The translations under genes and the position numbers were made by a program. Source: Ceriagrion tenellum (Eukaryota > Arthropoda > Insecta > Odonata > Coenagrionidae). Taken from it: a stretch of DNA of 64,000 bases. Below are positions 11,024 through 24,125 of the stretch, piece by piece; position 1 is the stretch's first letter, and each line of letters begins with the position of its first letter. The DNA lies in the NCBI GenBank assembly GCA_963169105.1, contig OY720632.1, forward strand, positions 8,060,001-8,124,000. Direction: 5' to 3'. Under the pieces are notes generated by a model. It saw nothing but the letters and a program-made list of their open reading frames with translations. It was not told the DNA's origin and ran no database searches.

Positions 11024-14000
11024 AATATCTATCGATACAAAAAAACACCGTTGCATTCATTGTTGAATTGACCTTTTATTTAACCGTGAGTTTGAAAAGT
11101 GATATGCAATGCCAATGTTAACCATCATCTTCAGACTTCTAGTACTTGGTTGCGTGAGAATGTGGAAGGTCACTGGTGCTAAATATTACGAGCGCTTTTC
11201 AGTCGATTGGTGCTCTTGGTAAACTGATTAGCGAAGGCGCGAAGGACGTGATCACGATTCTCCAAAGGCGGGCGCACTCGCGTTATTCTCGTAATACTAT
11301 ATCAATTGCGCAGAACGTGAGAACAAAAACGGACATCAGTCCTCAAATTTCGTCAGGTGCTTCCAACTACTACTAGATATACTTATCCATGGAGTGTGTT
11401 CCTATGGCAGTACTCGTGAGTATTTTCTCTCCTCAGAGCGGCTTGTGTTGTGGGAAACGATAACGACAACGCCAAAGAAGGAACCGTGATCCCACCCCTG
11501 GTGAGCGATAGGATAATGTTGTGGTTGAAATAAACATGCCGCCGATTTGAATTTTGATTCAGACATTTCCACCATTGGTAAGAACTGATACGTACGCCTG
11601 CCTTTAGTTCCCTGATGTTACGAGCCGCGGCGTGAGTTGTTCTCATGTCCGGACAGTTATCGGGCAAACTAACCACTGTAGGTAAGGAAAAAAGAGCGTT
11701 TAATTAGTCACTGAGCAGTTTCTCCCTTCGAACATCGGCCTTTCATCGACTGAGTCAATCCGGGTAATTGCGACTCAAGGTTTTCATTTTAAGGGACTAT
11801 CTCCGTTTTCAAGGATTCCAAGGACGAGGAGAGGATTATTTCTTTCTGTCTTTGAACCGATGATTTTTCAGTCTTCGATTCTCAATTTTAAGATCTATTT
11901 TTTAGTTAATGCACCTAATGCGTGGGCCTGCTGCGCTAACTTTCGCGAGGGAATGCACACCACCCCGACATAAAATTTACTTTTGATCAGTTTCGCGAAA
12001 GTGGAGTATCATCGGAGATTTCCGCGACCGTGGACTATGCAGTCTTGGCGCGCCTTTCTGAATTTTGACCCTCTGCCGTGTAAACAATCTCTTCTTGACC
12101 GCGAATTATTATCAAAATATTTACCGCCGTTAAAACAGTGGGCGTCCCGAAGAGTGTTGATACCTGTTGCATTTGAGATTCAGGAGTTGGGAAATTGGAA
12201 TGAATGGACGCGAATGCCGCGGCGAGGAACTTCCAAGGAGCCCTAAATACGAGTCCATGAAGTGCGCCGACACGAGTGTCCATCCAATATATTCTTCAAT
12301 ATCAAAACGGTCGCATTTGTATCCAATTGTTATGACATCCACAAGTCAAGAAACTCACTCAATATGCATAGCAGAAACATTCAATGAATGTATTGGTTTT
12401 ATAAACGGACTCATTAACTCTTCGGCTTGTTAGAGTAGAGTTTAATACTTACTAGTTCCATTACAAGAAACAAGCACCGTGCTCCGCTCTACCCCTGCGG
12501 TCTTAGCGGAGGGATCATGAGGGGTGGTTGAGATCCGGGCCACTGATGCCACGTCCCCAAGACACGCGATGTGTACTACTTTGAAACTCAATTACTTAAT
12601 ATACGACGAATGACGAGTTGATTTACTCAGGCTGACTAAAAATAGTGTGCATAAGTAATGTACATACAGTTGATTAACATGTATGAATTTTATCAATAGA
12701 AATGAAAGTAGACCAAGCATCCGAAACCAGGGATGTTGAACAAAACTAAAGTCATGGTTCTGGAACGGTTCTGAGTGGGTTCAGATAATGCTCCGGTTCA
12801 CGGAACCAAACCGAAAGTCCCGGTACGAAAGTGGTTCTGGAACGAAAAAGGAACCGTTCCGAATTCGGTTAAGTCTAGGAAAAGTTTCATTCCCACCTTC
12901 CACCCTATGGTTCCGACTTTTGTTCCGAGGAATTTTAATAGCGTACGTTGATTTTTCAAAATGGCCTGCGCCACGTATGCCACTTTGGCTATGGTTTGGG
13001 TTCTAATGACGGTGATTCTAATGAAGATGCTTCCAATGAAGTTGTTTCATCACGTTAGGTAAGAATGGAAGACAGTTTAAAAACAGTATTTTCAATGCAA
13101 TTACAGGTGAAAAATAATAGCCTAAGGAGAAATTGTGGGTTAAAATTTGTTCTGTGTCCGGTCGGAATGCGGCTCCTACCTGTAGCCAATGCGTAGACCC
13201 CCACCCTCCACCCCGTCTCCCACTGACAAGATCGCGGCCATTGGGATCACAAGGGAAAAGAAATACAGATGCTATCGTCCTCTAAGTACTTACATGCGGA
13301 CGGAATAATTGTAGAATGCGATAAGGACAGCAAAAGAGAAAGAGAGAATATGAGTGGATGGGAATTTAAGGTTTCCTATCGCTGTTTAAGAGCCCGGCCT
13401 GTAGTCTATTGGGCGCCCTTGTCCTCCTCCTTGGCTGTTGCATATTGTCGGATTAACAATTTACAAACGGACAGGGTGTTTTCCGTCTCCCTCCCTTCTT
13501 CGGAAGAGACCTTCATCCCTGAGCACCAGTAGTCACCATCGTGTCCTCAAACTCTTTGTATCCGCGCCGTGACCACTTTTCTCCCGTTTTGTTTTATAAC
13601 CCTTCCACCATAAATCCTTCTTAACCATTTCAATAAGGTCCATGTCCTGTACCTTAGTACTCGGCTCATCCGCCGAGTAAAATCCCTCACGCTGTCCGAT
13701 GACAGCCCAACAAGACTGACCGCCAAACCCATACCGGGGTATCCCAGCCCCCAGGATCATTATCCCTTCCTCCCTCATCCCCCATCCTAGCCGGAAGGGG
13801 GGAGAAGAGTTAGGGGTTGAGAAGAATTGATTCTCCTAAGTTTAAACAAACTTAAGACGCTAGATTAAAACATTATTGCGACATCAATGTAGTCACTCAT
13901 AATAAGTAAGATTTTCAAAGTAAAAATAATTTTCAAACAGTATTAGCTGGTATATGAAAGATAAACACTTAAATTTTCCAAGTCTCTCTTATGCAAGTGG

Positions 14001-14398
14001 GCAAAGAACGCGCGTTTTTACATTTGTAGTAATGATAAATAAATTACGAAGCATGGTAAAGATATGATTGATGGATATCGTGAAATCGTGATATCATTAC
14101 TAGAATTAATAACTTTCAGTTAAAAGATATGATTTTAAAATATTCCATCTTACTTCGATTACGATTCGATTAAGATTCGAAAACGTTATAATTTCAATCA
14201 TTACACTCGTTGCTTTCTTTGAAATTATTATATTTCACATTATTTCTAGTTGTTTTGCGTTCCTGATGCTAAGGTAAATAATAATCTTTTGCTGAGATGC
14301 GTTAGATGCGTAGAAGACTTTGCGTCAGATGTTCGCAGTAATGATATTCCGATAGTTGCGTTGTTGCGCTGTTTCCATGCTTACTTTTTAGGTATAGA
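11024..14398. other. Intergenic, no gene recognised
   Basis: Over 3 kb without a supportable gene. The segment 12735-12920 is rich in GGTTCC/GGAACC words and is probably the body of a degenerate repeat. Short ORFs at 13269-13532 (+) and 13533-13778 (-) show no family resemblance. GC content rises at 13140-13250 and 13540-13800. Confidence 0.4.
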
Positions 14399-14400
14399 TA

Positions 14401-17376
14401 CAGGTATCCCTCGCCAACCGCGGCCCATGAGTATCCGCGGTTTGTTTTTTAGGACCACCCTTCTCAACCGCGGGGGTTTCCCTCGTTCACCTCGGTCTAC
14501 GAGTTGCCCAACGCGGCTGCCCGCAACACACAACAAATTTACAAGGTATCCAAATGTTTACCACGCTTTGCCGATCGCGGAACGTAATTTAAATGTGCGC
14601 TGTTGTCTTCGAAGGCTATTTAAAACTATTTTCCTTCAAAAATCAGTCTTTTACAAAAACTCACCAATTTCAAGCCATTATTTTCCCAGGCTGCGGAAAT
14701 ATTACACGCTTGTAATAGTTTTTTACATCAAGCGAGAATTTACCCAAAAACACTATCGCTTAAATACAGTTATCCCTGTGGTTTAAGCAATGGTATCCAG
14801 GATTAGGTACACATGACGGGATTTCCTTTCACTGTTTCAAAACCGGACCCCCATCGAACACGTCCCTTGCACCAAACGTTGCCATACGGTAATGTGCCAC
14901 TGCATTATTAACGTTTATATACGTCGTATCATATGGTATTAATAGTAGAATATGTTAAAGGAATCGTTTTTTAATTTAGAGTTCAGTTTTATAATGTCAT
15001 TTTTTGTAATAATAGGTACTTGAGAGCGAATTTCATCGAAATACATGATAAACAAATGGAATAATTATGAAGTTGAGATTCGCATCGACTGCTAATCCAA
15101 CGCTGCGACTTTGTCTTATTTGCCTCGCCGAAAGGCCGATTATCACAACTGCGCTATTTACTTTTGTATCTCCAGAGGGCAAAACCTTACTCAGGGTCAG
15201 GTTGAAACTCAGGCTCAGGCTAACTCGTCCCAGTTGTTATTTAAGTGACGTCTTTCCGTTTTGCATGAGATGTGATGGAGTCGAAGCGTAAATCAAGTGA
15301 GGAGAAAAGCAGTCTCGCAAAGCGGGCGAGACATGCGATGACACTGCATAAAAAATTGGAAGTGATCGACAGACTTAATCGTGAAGAATCGTGTGCTTCT
15401 GTTGTCAGGTCGCTGGAAGTGATCAAATCCACTGTTAGGACAATTAAAAATTGTGAGTCGTCAATCCGAACTTGTGGTGAAAGTGGAAATAGTGCAAGTG
15501 TAAAAGTGTCCTACTTGCCGCGAGATTGTAACGCGGAAAAAAACAGAAAAAGCATTGAATATTTGGATTGAGTCTCAGACACAAAACAGAGTGCCATTGA
15601 GCTCACCAATATTCCGTGAAAAAGCCATGAAATTACATAAATATTTCATGTCATATGGAGAATGCAGTGGTAACAGAGAATTTACTGCAAGTAAAGGTTG
15701 GTCCGAGAATTTTAAGAAGGAATATAATCTCCATAATGTGAATATTTCTGGTGAAGTCGCCTCGGCGGACCACATTGCTGCAAATTAGTATCGTGATAAT
15801 TTTAGGAAGCTCATTGATTACTCAAGGGAGCAAGTCTTCAATTCCGATGAAACGGGACTTTTTTGGAAGAGAATGCCTTCGCGGACTTTTATCTCAAAGT
15901 CCGAAAAAACTGCTCCAGGATTCAAGGGCGTGGGTAAGTCGCAATATTTTCATGGACTGGTTTCAGAACTGTTTTGTTGCCGAAGTCGAAAAGTACTTAG
16001 CGTAAAAAAATGACATTTCAAGTGCTTCTTGTTTGAACAATGCTCCAGATCATCTTCGGGAACTCAAATCTGCTCATTCAAGCGTAGAAGTTTTATTCCT
16101 CCCGCCAAACACGTCATCCCTTCTCCAGCCTCAAGATCAGGGTATCATTTCTACCTTCAAAAGTTATTTTATTCGGCGAAACTTCTCTTTCGAAATTCTT
16201 TCTCTTTCTTTAGAAATGATGGAGAAAAAATTCTCTCCCTGTGATGGATCGCTGAAAAAATTTCAGGATTGCCGAGTGGATAAATATAATTAAATAATCA
16301 CTTGAAGAGCTGAGGCCATCAACATTGGATTCATGTTGGCCGCAGCTCTGGCCGGAGGCTGTCAATCATTTTCAAGAATTTCCCAAAATTGACGGTGAAG
16401 TTAATCACTTTGTTTCCCTTGCACAGAAAGTAAATGGGGAAGGTATAGAAGACATGCAGCCGACTGATATTGAAGAACTTTTAGGCTCATATGAAGAGTC
16501 GAGTGAAGAGGAGCTAGAGAAACTTCTCGCAGCAGACAAGGAGAAGTAAGAAGCTGAAGAAGGGGAAGAAATAACATTGTCAAATGTCAACAAAATGCTT
16601 GATATGGCGACGGAATTATCAAATTTTGTCTTTCACATTGATCCCCAAATGGATCGTGGTTTGCTTTTCAAGAGACACTTAGCTAAATTGCTGCATCCTT
16701 ATAAAGAACTACGAAGTAATCTAAGGAAAGAAATGAGCCAGCCGACCATCTTGTCATTCTTCAGCAAAACAGGAAACGCTGAAATGAAATATACAGAAGG
16801 ACGTTCGTGAACAGAAACCTTTAGATACCCCAGTGATCCCAAAACTGTTTCTGCTGTCACTAACTCAACAGACGCATATCATTAATAATCAAAGCTAATC
16901 CGAGTAAGTAAAATGATATTTTCATTCATTAATTTTTAATTAACGAATTCCCACCATTTTAAAAATATAATTAGGTTATAATATACAACGTAGATGTCTT
17001 TATGTTGGGAAATTACTAAGATCCTTAGCCCGGTATAATTTAAGTTATAGCACAGGGATGGAGCGACTCCATTTATTACAAAAGTTCTAGTACAGAGGGC
17101 TCTATTCGCTCTGCTCATCTATTTCGAAGCAGTTATCAGTGCTATCGGGATACCGTACGAGTGATCGCATCAATAAGTGGGGGGATACATGTCTACGTAA
17201 ATGTGTACGTGCATAATTTTTGTGAAAATAACGTTATGCTAAATCTTATACGCTGTATGGCTGCCCATGAAACCCAACCCCTGATTTCCCATGTACGTAA
17301 TGATTTACCAACCGCGGTTTTGCCAACCGGGGGGTTTTTCAAAAACCTAACCCCCGCGGTTGACGAGGGATACCTG
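14401..17376 (+). mobile_element. Tigger-like (pogo/Tc1-mariner) transposon, full ends
   Basis: A 2976-bp DNA transposon with both ends intact. It begins CAGGTATCCCTCGCCAACCG and ends with the inverted form, closing CGAGGGATACCTG. TA dinucleotides flank it at 14399-14400 and 17377-17378, the target duplication expected of this superfamily. The subterminal regions repeat CCGCGG-type motifs. The broken transposase gene lies at 15275-16807. The ends look well enough preserved to be bound if an active relative supplied transposase. Confidence 0.9.
15275..16807 (+). pseudogene. Tigger-type transposase pseudogene
   Basis: The reading frame starts MESKRKSSEEK and is broken by stops and frameshifts. 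The CENP-B-like DNA-binding region (KKLEVIDRLNREESCASVVR; SKGWSENFKKEYNLHNV) spans about 15330-15760. The DDE catalytic domain follows. The first Asp is in FNSDETGLFWKRMP (near 15840), and the third is in the block FLPPNTSSLLQPQDQG (near 16100-16145). The second block reads LNNAPDH where the family has LDNAP, so the second catalytic Asp is Asn. Roughly 60 residues are missing between TAPGFKG and RAWVSRNIFMDW (near 15925), as judged from the usual domain spacing. An acidic C-terminal tail (EELLGSYEESSEEELEK) is retained. It cannot be catalytic. Confidence 0.85.
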
Positions 17377-17394
17377 TACCATATGGATACCTAA

Positions 17395-17690
17395 TGCATG
17401 AATGTACATTTTGGATTCTCGACTCGTCGCCAAAAACTGTTGCCTAGAATTCCGTAAACAAAAGGCTTTTTCGATTGAGTCGCCGTCTAGTGATGGAAGA
17501 CGGCAGTTTAAATGTAAATACAGTCTACAGATCGTAAATAATCACGTCTTACCGGTTTTACTTACCAGTAATCATAATGCAGTGGATAAAAAATGTAGTA
17601 ATACACGCGGGAAGTAATTACACTCTTTTTTAATATTGTCTGATCTACGGATAATTTAATCCCTCTCCAAATTTAATTACACGAATGCAT
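17395..17690 (+). repeat. Repeat family B, copy 1
   Basis: This AT-rich unit includes TTGGCGACGAGTC-like, ACGGAATTC-like and GTCTAGTGATGGAAGACGGC-like blocks. Inverted copies lie at 23700-23945 and 58650-58975. It begins a few bases beyond the Tigger element. No ORF is conserved between copies and no terminal structure is obvious, so the class is unknown. Confidence 0.6.
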
Positions 17691-20555
17691 AATTAACTTC
17701 TAAGCAATTCGTGAATATCGTTCTACGGCAATTTACTAACAATACGAGGCGAAAAATAGTGGAATGAATTCGAAGACGGACACATGAGTACTATAAGTTT
17801 TTCAAAAACAAGATCCGGCAATATCATCTATGGATGAGAAATTGCGCCAATAACTATCATTGTAATAACAAATAAAAAGGAAGATTGTTGAATCTACTCC
17901 GAAGGCACACATGAATAGTTGGTTACACATTAACATCCACATCAATCTATCTATATCATACCTTCTGATTCCTAAGGCTCTCAAAAGGTAATAAACGAAG
18001 AAAAATGTACCTGTAAATTAACAGTAAAAGATCCACACAGCAGAGGAAAGACCCAAGATGGAAGTTTCATATGCCTCTTACACACTTCCCGTAGTAGATA
18101 TTTCCTCCCTAACATTCACAAAGTAACTATTAGGCCTCAAAAATAGTCAGCAAATAATTAACAGCATCAAGTAGCTCATATATCTTCAATCTAGCTGTTT
18201 CTGCGGCCGGCCATAATTCACGGTAAAAATATGACACGCAGAGAGTGGCAAGAGGGGGAGTGAAAGTCCTGTGGCTACTCCCGATGGTCCTTTATCTTTG
18301 GAGGCGAAAATCCCGATCTTCGGAGGCAGTCCCGTCCCCTGCAACAGTTTCCCGACCTCCTACCCAACCCTTTCCCGCCCCCCACCGCCGCTATGAGAAA
18401 TGTCAATGCCTTGTAAAAGCTTACTAAAGGTTTTGAAAGCATTGAAAACGTCCAATGCGAAGGTTTCCTATCCCCCCACCCTCCCCTCCTTTGCTATCCC
18501 CACCTCCCCCCCCCCCCATATATCCTCCATCAAGTCACACGGATGATATTCCGCCTCGAGCCGCCTGAGGGCATCACCGTCTGCCTTCGAGAGCAGTGGA
18601 AGGCAGCGACCCGGATCTCAACCGCCCCTCCCCCCCCCCACCCTCCGATGACCCCTCTGCTAAGACCGCAGCGGCAAGAGGGGGATTGTTTCTGAGGCGT
18701 CTCTTTTTGCTGGAAGAGAAGAGATTTCCATCCAACTTGCTCCGCACGGGGAAGTATTCTCCGCGTTTGACCACTGTGGGCTGCCATGCTCACAAATATT
18801 CGTGGCCAGTTCCAAAACTCTCAATGTTTATTCACATCTACTGAAACGCCCTCCCCGAATTTTAATACAAGGGTTGAATTTCTCTGATACTTATGCAAAC
18901 ACAATCAGCATACTCATTTGAGGCTCAGCTGGGACGATAATCAAGGGATTTTTCTATTCATGATGTTCAATGTAGCACAGATCGAAGCATATCATCGGAC
19001 TGCAGAGCACACTAATGATGAGCGCTGATGTAATATTTTGTACCCCGCCGGTAGGTGCGAGGCATTCGGTGGGAGAACACAAGGTCATTATACCCAGGTC
19101 ATGACACGATCCCATAATGCACTCTGATTTCTTTATTTTGGTTCGGGCTCGACGTTCCGTAGCACTGTTACTCTCCATTGAGTGACCAAAAGTGTTAAGC
19201 CATGATCAATGTTACAAAGTATCTTTTAAACATGAAATTGAATTACATCTTGAAATTATAAAAGGACTAGGTAGGCTCTAAGAGGTATATTTTTGGTGTT
19301 CATTAAAGATTAAATGTTTTTCACGACGAAACAAAAACTATCTCTCACCTCGTATTTTAGGATAACCTACCTCAGCGTATTTTGGCGCAAAGTAATTATT
19401 TCTGCATGCCAATTAATCACTAACATGGTGCTTAATTATAATTTAGCGTCAGTTGTTGGCAAAATAAGAACTTAACGGATTAATTTTAATCAAAAACTTC
19501 CAAGGCAAGAAGGGGACACCGTCCTTTAGTATTTAAGGCAATTTAAGAATTTTGAGCTAGTTTCCTCCCGATATAAAAAGCCAAAATGGATACATACAAA
19601 TACTAATTGCTGTTGTGTACAAATGGCACCATTGGAAGGAATATATCAGGATATTGTTCCACCAAAAAATGGGCAAAAACAAACTTGGAAGCCCACTGGA
19701 GCCATGTTTTGAAATTCTATATGTAATTTCTGCAGCTATTAGCATGTTCAGCGCGGCATATTGGTAAGCGTCTGTTCTTGTCATGGACATAGTCGCAGGG
19801 TCGGATCCACTGAGCAGCATTTATTTTTCGCTGCTTGAATTCTTCACCCTGCCAGTTTTTTTTCTGATTTCTACATACGACTCCTGAAAATTAGTATTTT
19901 AGATGCATAAATCAATGGAAAGAGTTTGAGCATGCTTAGATTAGTTAGACCATGCTTGAATTATTCCATCGAATGCAATAACTGCAACTTTACTGAAGTC
20001 AAACGGGAGGCCTGAGGTCGGCAGTTTAAACTAATTCTAAAGAACCTTAGTTTTGCCTATTTCGGCAAACGATGTATTGCATTATCTCATTTATAAATGG
20101 AAATAACTGTGGATCAAGTTGCCTATGCCCAAGTTTGAATTAGTCCTAAGAATTGATTACCATTTTCCTGGGGTCGAACGGGAGGCGTCAGGCCAAAAGA
20201 CCAAACAAATTCTTAAGTTGCTTAGTAGTTTCTGTCTACTCGAAAAGTTTCTTACGACAGCCTAGATTTTTCAGGTAATTATACGAGGATCTTTGTCCCT
20301 ATGACCATGTTTGAATTATGGAGTCGGAACCATTATTTAACCCGCTTAGTATTATCTGTCTGCATAAAAAATTTCATGGCATTACATTAAATATATATGG
20401 AAATATATGTGGATCTTTGTCCCCATGTCACCTTTTGATTTGCATGCAGAATTTGAACTCCGCCAAAAATTAGACCCAAGATGGCGGATTACATTGGACA
20501 AGTGCGTGTCATGACCTGGGTATTAAGGACTTTGGGAGAACAACAGTCACGACCG
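17691..20555. other. Intergenic, no gene recognised
   Basis: Nearly 3 kb without a supported gene. The segment 18240-18680 is pyrimidine-rich with poly-C runs. A tRNA-like stretch at about 19740-19810 has weak A- and B-box resemblance and could be a SINE relic. A block near 19097-19115 (TACCCAGGTCATGACACG) recurs inverted near 20505-20530. Confidence 0.4.
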
Positions 20556-20559
20556 AATG

Positions 20560-20885
20560 ATTTGGTTTAAACTTGATGGGATCGGTTTGATGAGGTGGCT
20601 AGAGTACTGGCTAAACCATACCGGCGGCCAGGGTCAAAATCCCAGCAGAGGAAGATGTTTTTCAGAGGAAACCCGATCCCTACTTGAGTGTCTTGTGGAG
20701 GGCACTTCAAGTACAGTACTCCCTCTGTCGGATGAGACGTTAAACCGCGGTCCCCTTGGCTCCTTTCGTTAAGAGCAGGCTAATCCCGACGCCGGGTTTC
20801 TAGCCACCATTCCTCCCTTACCTGTCCCCTATGGCGAAAATGACCTTAGCCGTCGGTCGTCTCCCTAAAAATCCAATCCAATTGA
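20560..20885 (+). repeat. tRNA-derived SINE-like repeat
   Basis: An A-box-like GGTGGCTAGAGTACTGG (about 20595) and a B-box-like GGGTCAAAATCCC (about 20632) sit at tRNA spacing. They are followed near 20725 by TCGGATGAGACGTTAAACCG, a block I know from many invertebrate SINEs. The unit ends in an A-rich AAAAATCCAATCCAATTG tail. It would have been copied by LINE machinery. No target duplication was identified. Confidence 0.6.
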
Positions 20886-22109
20886 GTTAACCTTTTGAAT
20901 TCGTTCATAAAATTTACTTGAGAGCGTTTTATTTCTTATCACAGAGCAGTTAAAAGCTTTATTGTAATCATGTTTTACGCCTTTACTGAAAGCTGCAAAC
21001 TTGACAACAATAACGGATACCATAATCGACGTTCTTTTGTTGTTTGGTGTACATCGGCGTTATTCTCGTCCTGTTTTGAAGTGCGCTACCCATTGGTGTG
21101 CCGCGTCTGCAACAATCGGAGGGGAAGGACGCTGTGGTGTTGCAAGTGGTTAGCGCACTACTAAGCGAATGGAAAGGTCCCCTTAACATATAAGGCGCCA
21201 CTTTCCGCTCTCTCATGTCACGTGGAAAATTCCCACGTGTCGGCCACGTTGCCCACCCTTAAAAAATCTAGTCATCGTGGGTAATTATAATCCTTTTCCA
21301 TCACTTTACACTAGTTCGAAATTTCCGGAGAGAATCGCATCACCAAGGCCATCATCTAATCCACAATGAAGCGAACTAAATGTTCTACATTTTCTCAAAT
21401 TCAGGAAGTGACGTCGCGTATTCAGCCTTTGGACCTACTTGACGCCCACTAAAACGGCTGGTACGGGCCATTAAGAGGAAAGCCATTCTATCTAGTCGTA
21501 CTTCTACACATTACCCGGCAAGCCACCTCAAGGGTGTTTGGCAAGGGGTGTGTTATCACTATTGGGTACCCACTATAATGTATATACATACATGTATCTT
21601 TCACCAACACATATAATCCATCGCACTAATCCATCAAGGCATCCTTGTGAAGCCGTACTAAACACCCTAGTAAATTTTAAAACATTTAATCGACTTTATG
21701 CGGATATATTTTTCAAGCTTCATATGAGTAATACCGAGCACTATCAAGTTTCTAATATCGCACTGAAAACTTGTTTGCGAGTCACTTATTTACGGGACAG
21801 TTCAAAAGCTGTGCCACATGTTTGATTATTTATGAGCCAGTCTTTACTTTCTTGGCTTTATCCCATTGTTATCTTAATAGCGTTTTAACCCTGCATTCAT
21901 CTAATTGATAAGGGTTTCAATTCTCCGTCACTTTAATCATTATTAATTTCAGTTTTCCTGCGTAGCTTCGTCGATAACGTTAATGAACACTTACGGTTAT
22001 GTAATAGTTTTTACATCGTCGGCGATCTCATCCAAGCATGATCGCTAACTGCCCGTTCGAATTTGGTAGTACACCCCTATTACATAAGTGGCCCATAATA
22101 TATATTAGG
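20886..22109. other. Intergenic, one short palindrome
   Basis: Nothing coding is recognisable. At 21215-21240 there is a near-perfect dyad, CACGTGG-aaaatt-CCCACGTG, made of two E-box cores. An ORF at 21538-21825 has no family resemblance. Confidence 0.4.
21215..21240. promoter_or_regulatory. Paired CACGTG E-box palindrome
   Basis: Two CACGTG cores face each other across six A/T bases. CACGTG is bound by bHLH factors. No adjacent gene start is visible, so a regulatory role is only a possibility. Confidence 0.25.
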
Positions 22110-23320
22110 CGCTGTACTTGGATTTGAACATGGCCCATGGAACTAATATCATGTCAAACACTGATAGCGTCACATCGGGTGTTCCACAGGGTAGTGTCAT
22201 TGGTCCACTTTTATTTCTCTTATGCATAAATCATATTAATAACGTCGTTGAAAGTAAGCTTAGACTCTTTGCAGACAACGCGGTTGTGTATAGGGATATA
22301 ACCAATTCCGAAGATAGGGACTCGTTAACAATCGACCTACTTGCTATTCATGCTTGGTGCGAAAAGTGGCAGATGGAACTAAACATAAAAAAGTGCGTAG
22401 CAGTCAGCTTTTGGAAAAAGAAAAATAGGCCATGAAGGGCTTACAGAATTAATAATACGGAAATAATTTACGCCGAGTCTGTTAAGTACTTAGAGGTCAC
22501 AATCTTGGGGAAAACAAATTTGGGAAATATGTGGTCAAGCATACAGGAAGCTAGGATTTATCAAGAGAATACTCGGAAAATGTGATGAGGAAGTGAAAGA
22601 ACGTTGATATTTTTCAATCGTTAGGCCTCATCTGGAATATGCTGCCAGTGCATGGGATCCTTATGAAGCGGGATTGATATCGGAATTAGATCGCGTGCAG
22701 CGAAGAGGAGCTAGGTTTGTAAAGCGATGCTACGATAAGTTTGCTAGTCTGTTTGGATTGTTACAAGAATTGGGATGGGAATCGCTATCGCAGCGTAGAT
22801 TACATTATAGGCTTAACCTCTTAACTAAATTTCAGGAAAAACATTTCTCTGACGAGGTGAAAAATATACTATTAACCCCCTCGTACTACGGCAGATTGGA
22901 TCGCGCCAATAAAATTAGAGAGATAGATTGTAGAACCGATAGGTATAAAATGTCATTTTTTCCGCGTACCATTCGGGACCATAACAGCTGTGATCGTCGT
23001 CATGAGTGACATTAGCTAGACTGTAGATCTTTCTCTTTATATTCTCTACGTTCTTATTTATGCATGATGTAAATATTGATGTTCTTATTTATGCATGATA
23101 TTTTGAATCTATAGTAGTAGTCTTTGTATCCCTTTCATGTTGGAACGATGGACGATAGAATGTTTCTTGGTTAGTAGATTTTTAATTGGCGCATTGCATG
23201 TGTGGTACGCTGGTTTCAATGTAGTTTCGGTGTTCTACCTCCTAATTCATGCATGCCTGGTGTGGTAGAACCCCCTGCCACACACCCTTCGGGTAGCTCG
23301 CAGGGTATGACGTAGATCTA
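22110..23320 (+). mobile_element. LINE family 1 fragment, 3' part
   Basis: A 5'-truncated non-LTR element. At 22118-22435 the RT core reads GVPQGSVIGPLLFLLCINH, then RLFADNAVVYRD, where the catalytic FADD is FADN. At 22674-23009 the C-terminal domain reads ARFVKRCYDKF, ending FFPRTIRDHN. The 3' end (about 23255-23320) has the family's tail, with CTGCCACACACCC and GGTAGCTCGCAGGGTATGACG. The frame is broken between the two parts. CR1/Rex-like by appearance; the clade is not certain. Confidence 0.8.
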
Positions 23321-23325
23321 GATGT

Positions 23326-23690
23326 ATGTGTAATTACCTTACAGAAAAGATTAAGGTCAACAGTTATCAATATGCTTTTCGAAGGAACTTAAGCACACGG
23401 TCCGCTCTCATCAAGGAGACGGATGATATGCATTCAGCCTTTGATCGTTCTATACTGACCATCTTGTTCTATTTCACTTTACTAAGGCCGAGTGTAGGTA
23501 TAATGAGTATGCTCATTGTAATTGAAACACTTAATTTCTCTGTATTCTACTAAAACTGGCTTGTCTCCTATATGAGTGGGCGTCGACAGACGGTGAAAGA
23601 CTTTCAAGAAAACTTATCCTCATGGCAAACCGTGAAGATAGACGTCCCTCAAAAGGTCTGTTTAAGGCCCTCCATCGAGTTCTTCACACA
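23326..23690 (+). mobile_element. LINE family 2 RT fragment
   Basis: Reads AFRRNLSTRSALIKETDDMHS then, after a frameshift, SYMSGRRQTVKDFQ and VPQK where the RT core has VPQG. It parallels the STQSALIKVTDDIR region of the LINE at 25412-27780 but is much shorter and lacks the catalytic YADD. It abuts the end of the preceding LINE fragment. Confidence 0.6.
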
Positions 23691-23699
23691 TGCTAGGTC

Positions 23700-23945
23700 C
23701 ACCGTAAAGAAACAACAATAGTAAATGCATCCACTTATTATTATTAATTTTTATCCACTACATTATGATTACTGGTAAGTAAAACCGGTAAGACGTGATT
23801 ATTTAAGATCTATAGACTGTAACTACATTTAAACTGCCGTCTTCCATCACTAGACGGCGACTCAATCGAAAAAGTTGTTTGTTTACGGAATTATAGGCAA
23901 CAGTTTTTGGCGAGGAGTCAAGAATCCATAATGTATCTTCATGAC
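23700..23945 (-). repeat. Repeat family B, copy 2
   Basis: Inverted relative to the copy at 17395 and parallel to the one at 58650. It shares the blocks GTAAGTAAAACCGGTAAGACG, CTAGACGGCGACTCAATCG and GGCAACAGTTTTTGGCGA. Confidence 0.6.
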
Positions 23946-23994
23946 CTCAACATACAAAAGGTAAATGATGTTTCCTTTCGGAATGTTTATTTAC

Positions 23995-24125
23995 TCGGAA
24001 AGTTAAACCTTGGTCCTTGAACTTGTCTGAATGGTGGTTACTCAGAAAGTCAAACCAGGTCCCTGAACTTTACCGAATGATGTTTGTTTACTTGGAAAGT
24101 TAAACCTTGGAGTCTGAACTTGGTC
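23995..24125. repeat. About 50-bp tandem repeat, 2.5 units
   Basis: Three imperfect units start at about 23995, 24043 and 24092. Each has an ACTCGGAAAGTTAAACC-like head and a TCCCTGAACTT-like tail, diverged by several bases. It lies just outside the 3' boundary of the Penelope-like element. Confidence 0.55.

Noticed and set aside
11176..11376. Possible plus-strand exon
   Set aside because: The frame is open but has no recognisable domain or convincing donor/acceptor pair.
13533..13778. Minus-strand ORF in a GC-rich block
   Set aside because: No motif, start context or splice site. Several frames are open there because of base composition.
19735..19830. tRNA-like A and B boxes
   Set aside because: Spacing is plausible, but the cloverleaf stems do not pair well and no terminator or repeat tail is visible. 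At most it is a SINE relic.
19078..20541. Inverted block TACCCAGGTCATGACACG as transposon ends
   Set aside because: The match is only about 18-20 bp, with no flanking duplication and nothing in between that resembles an element.
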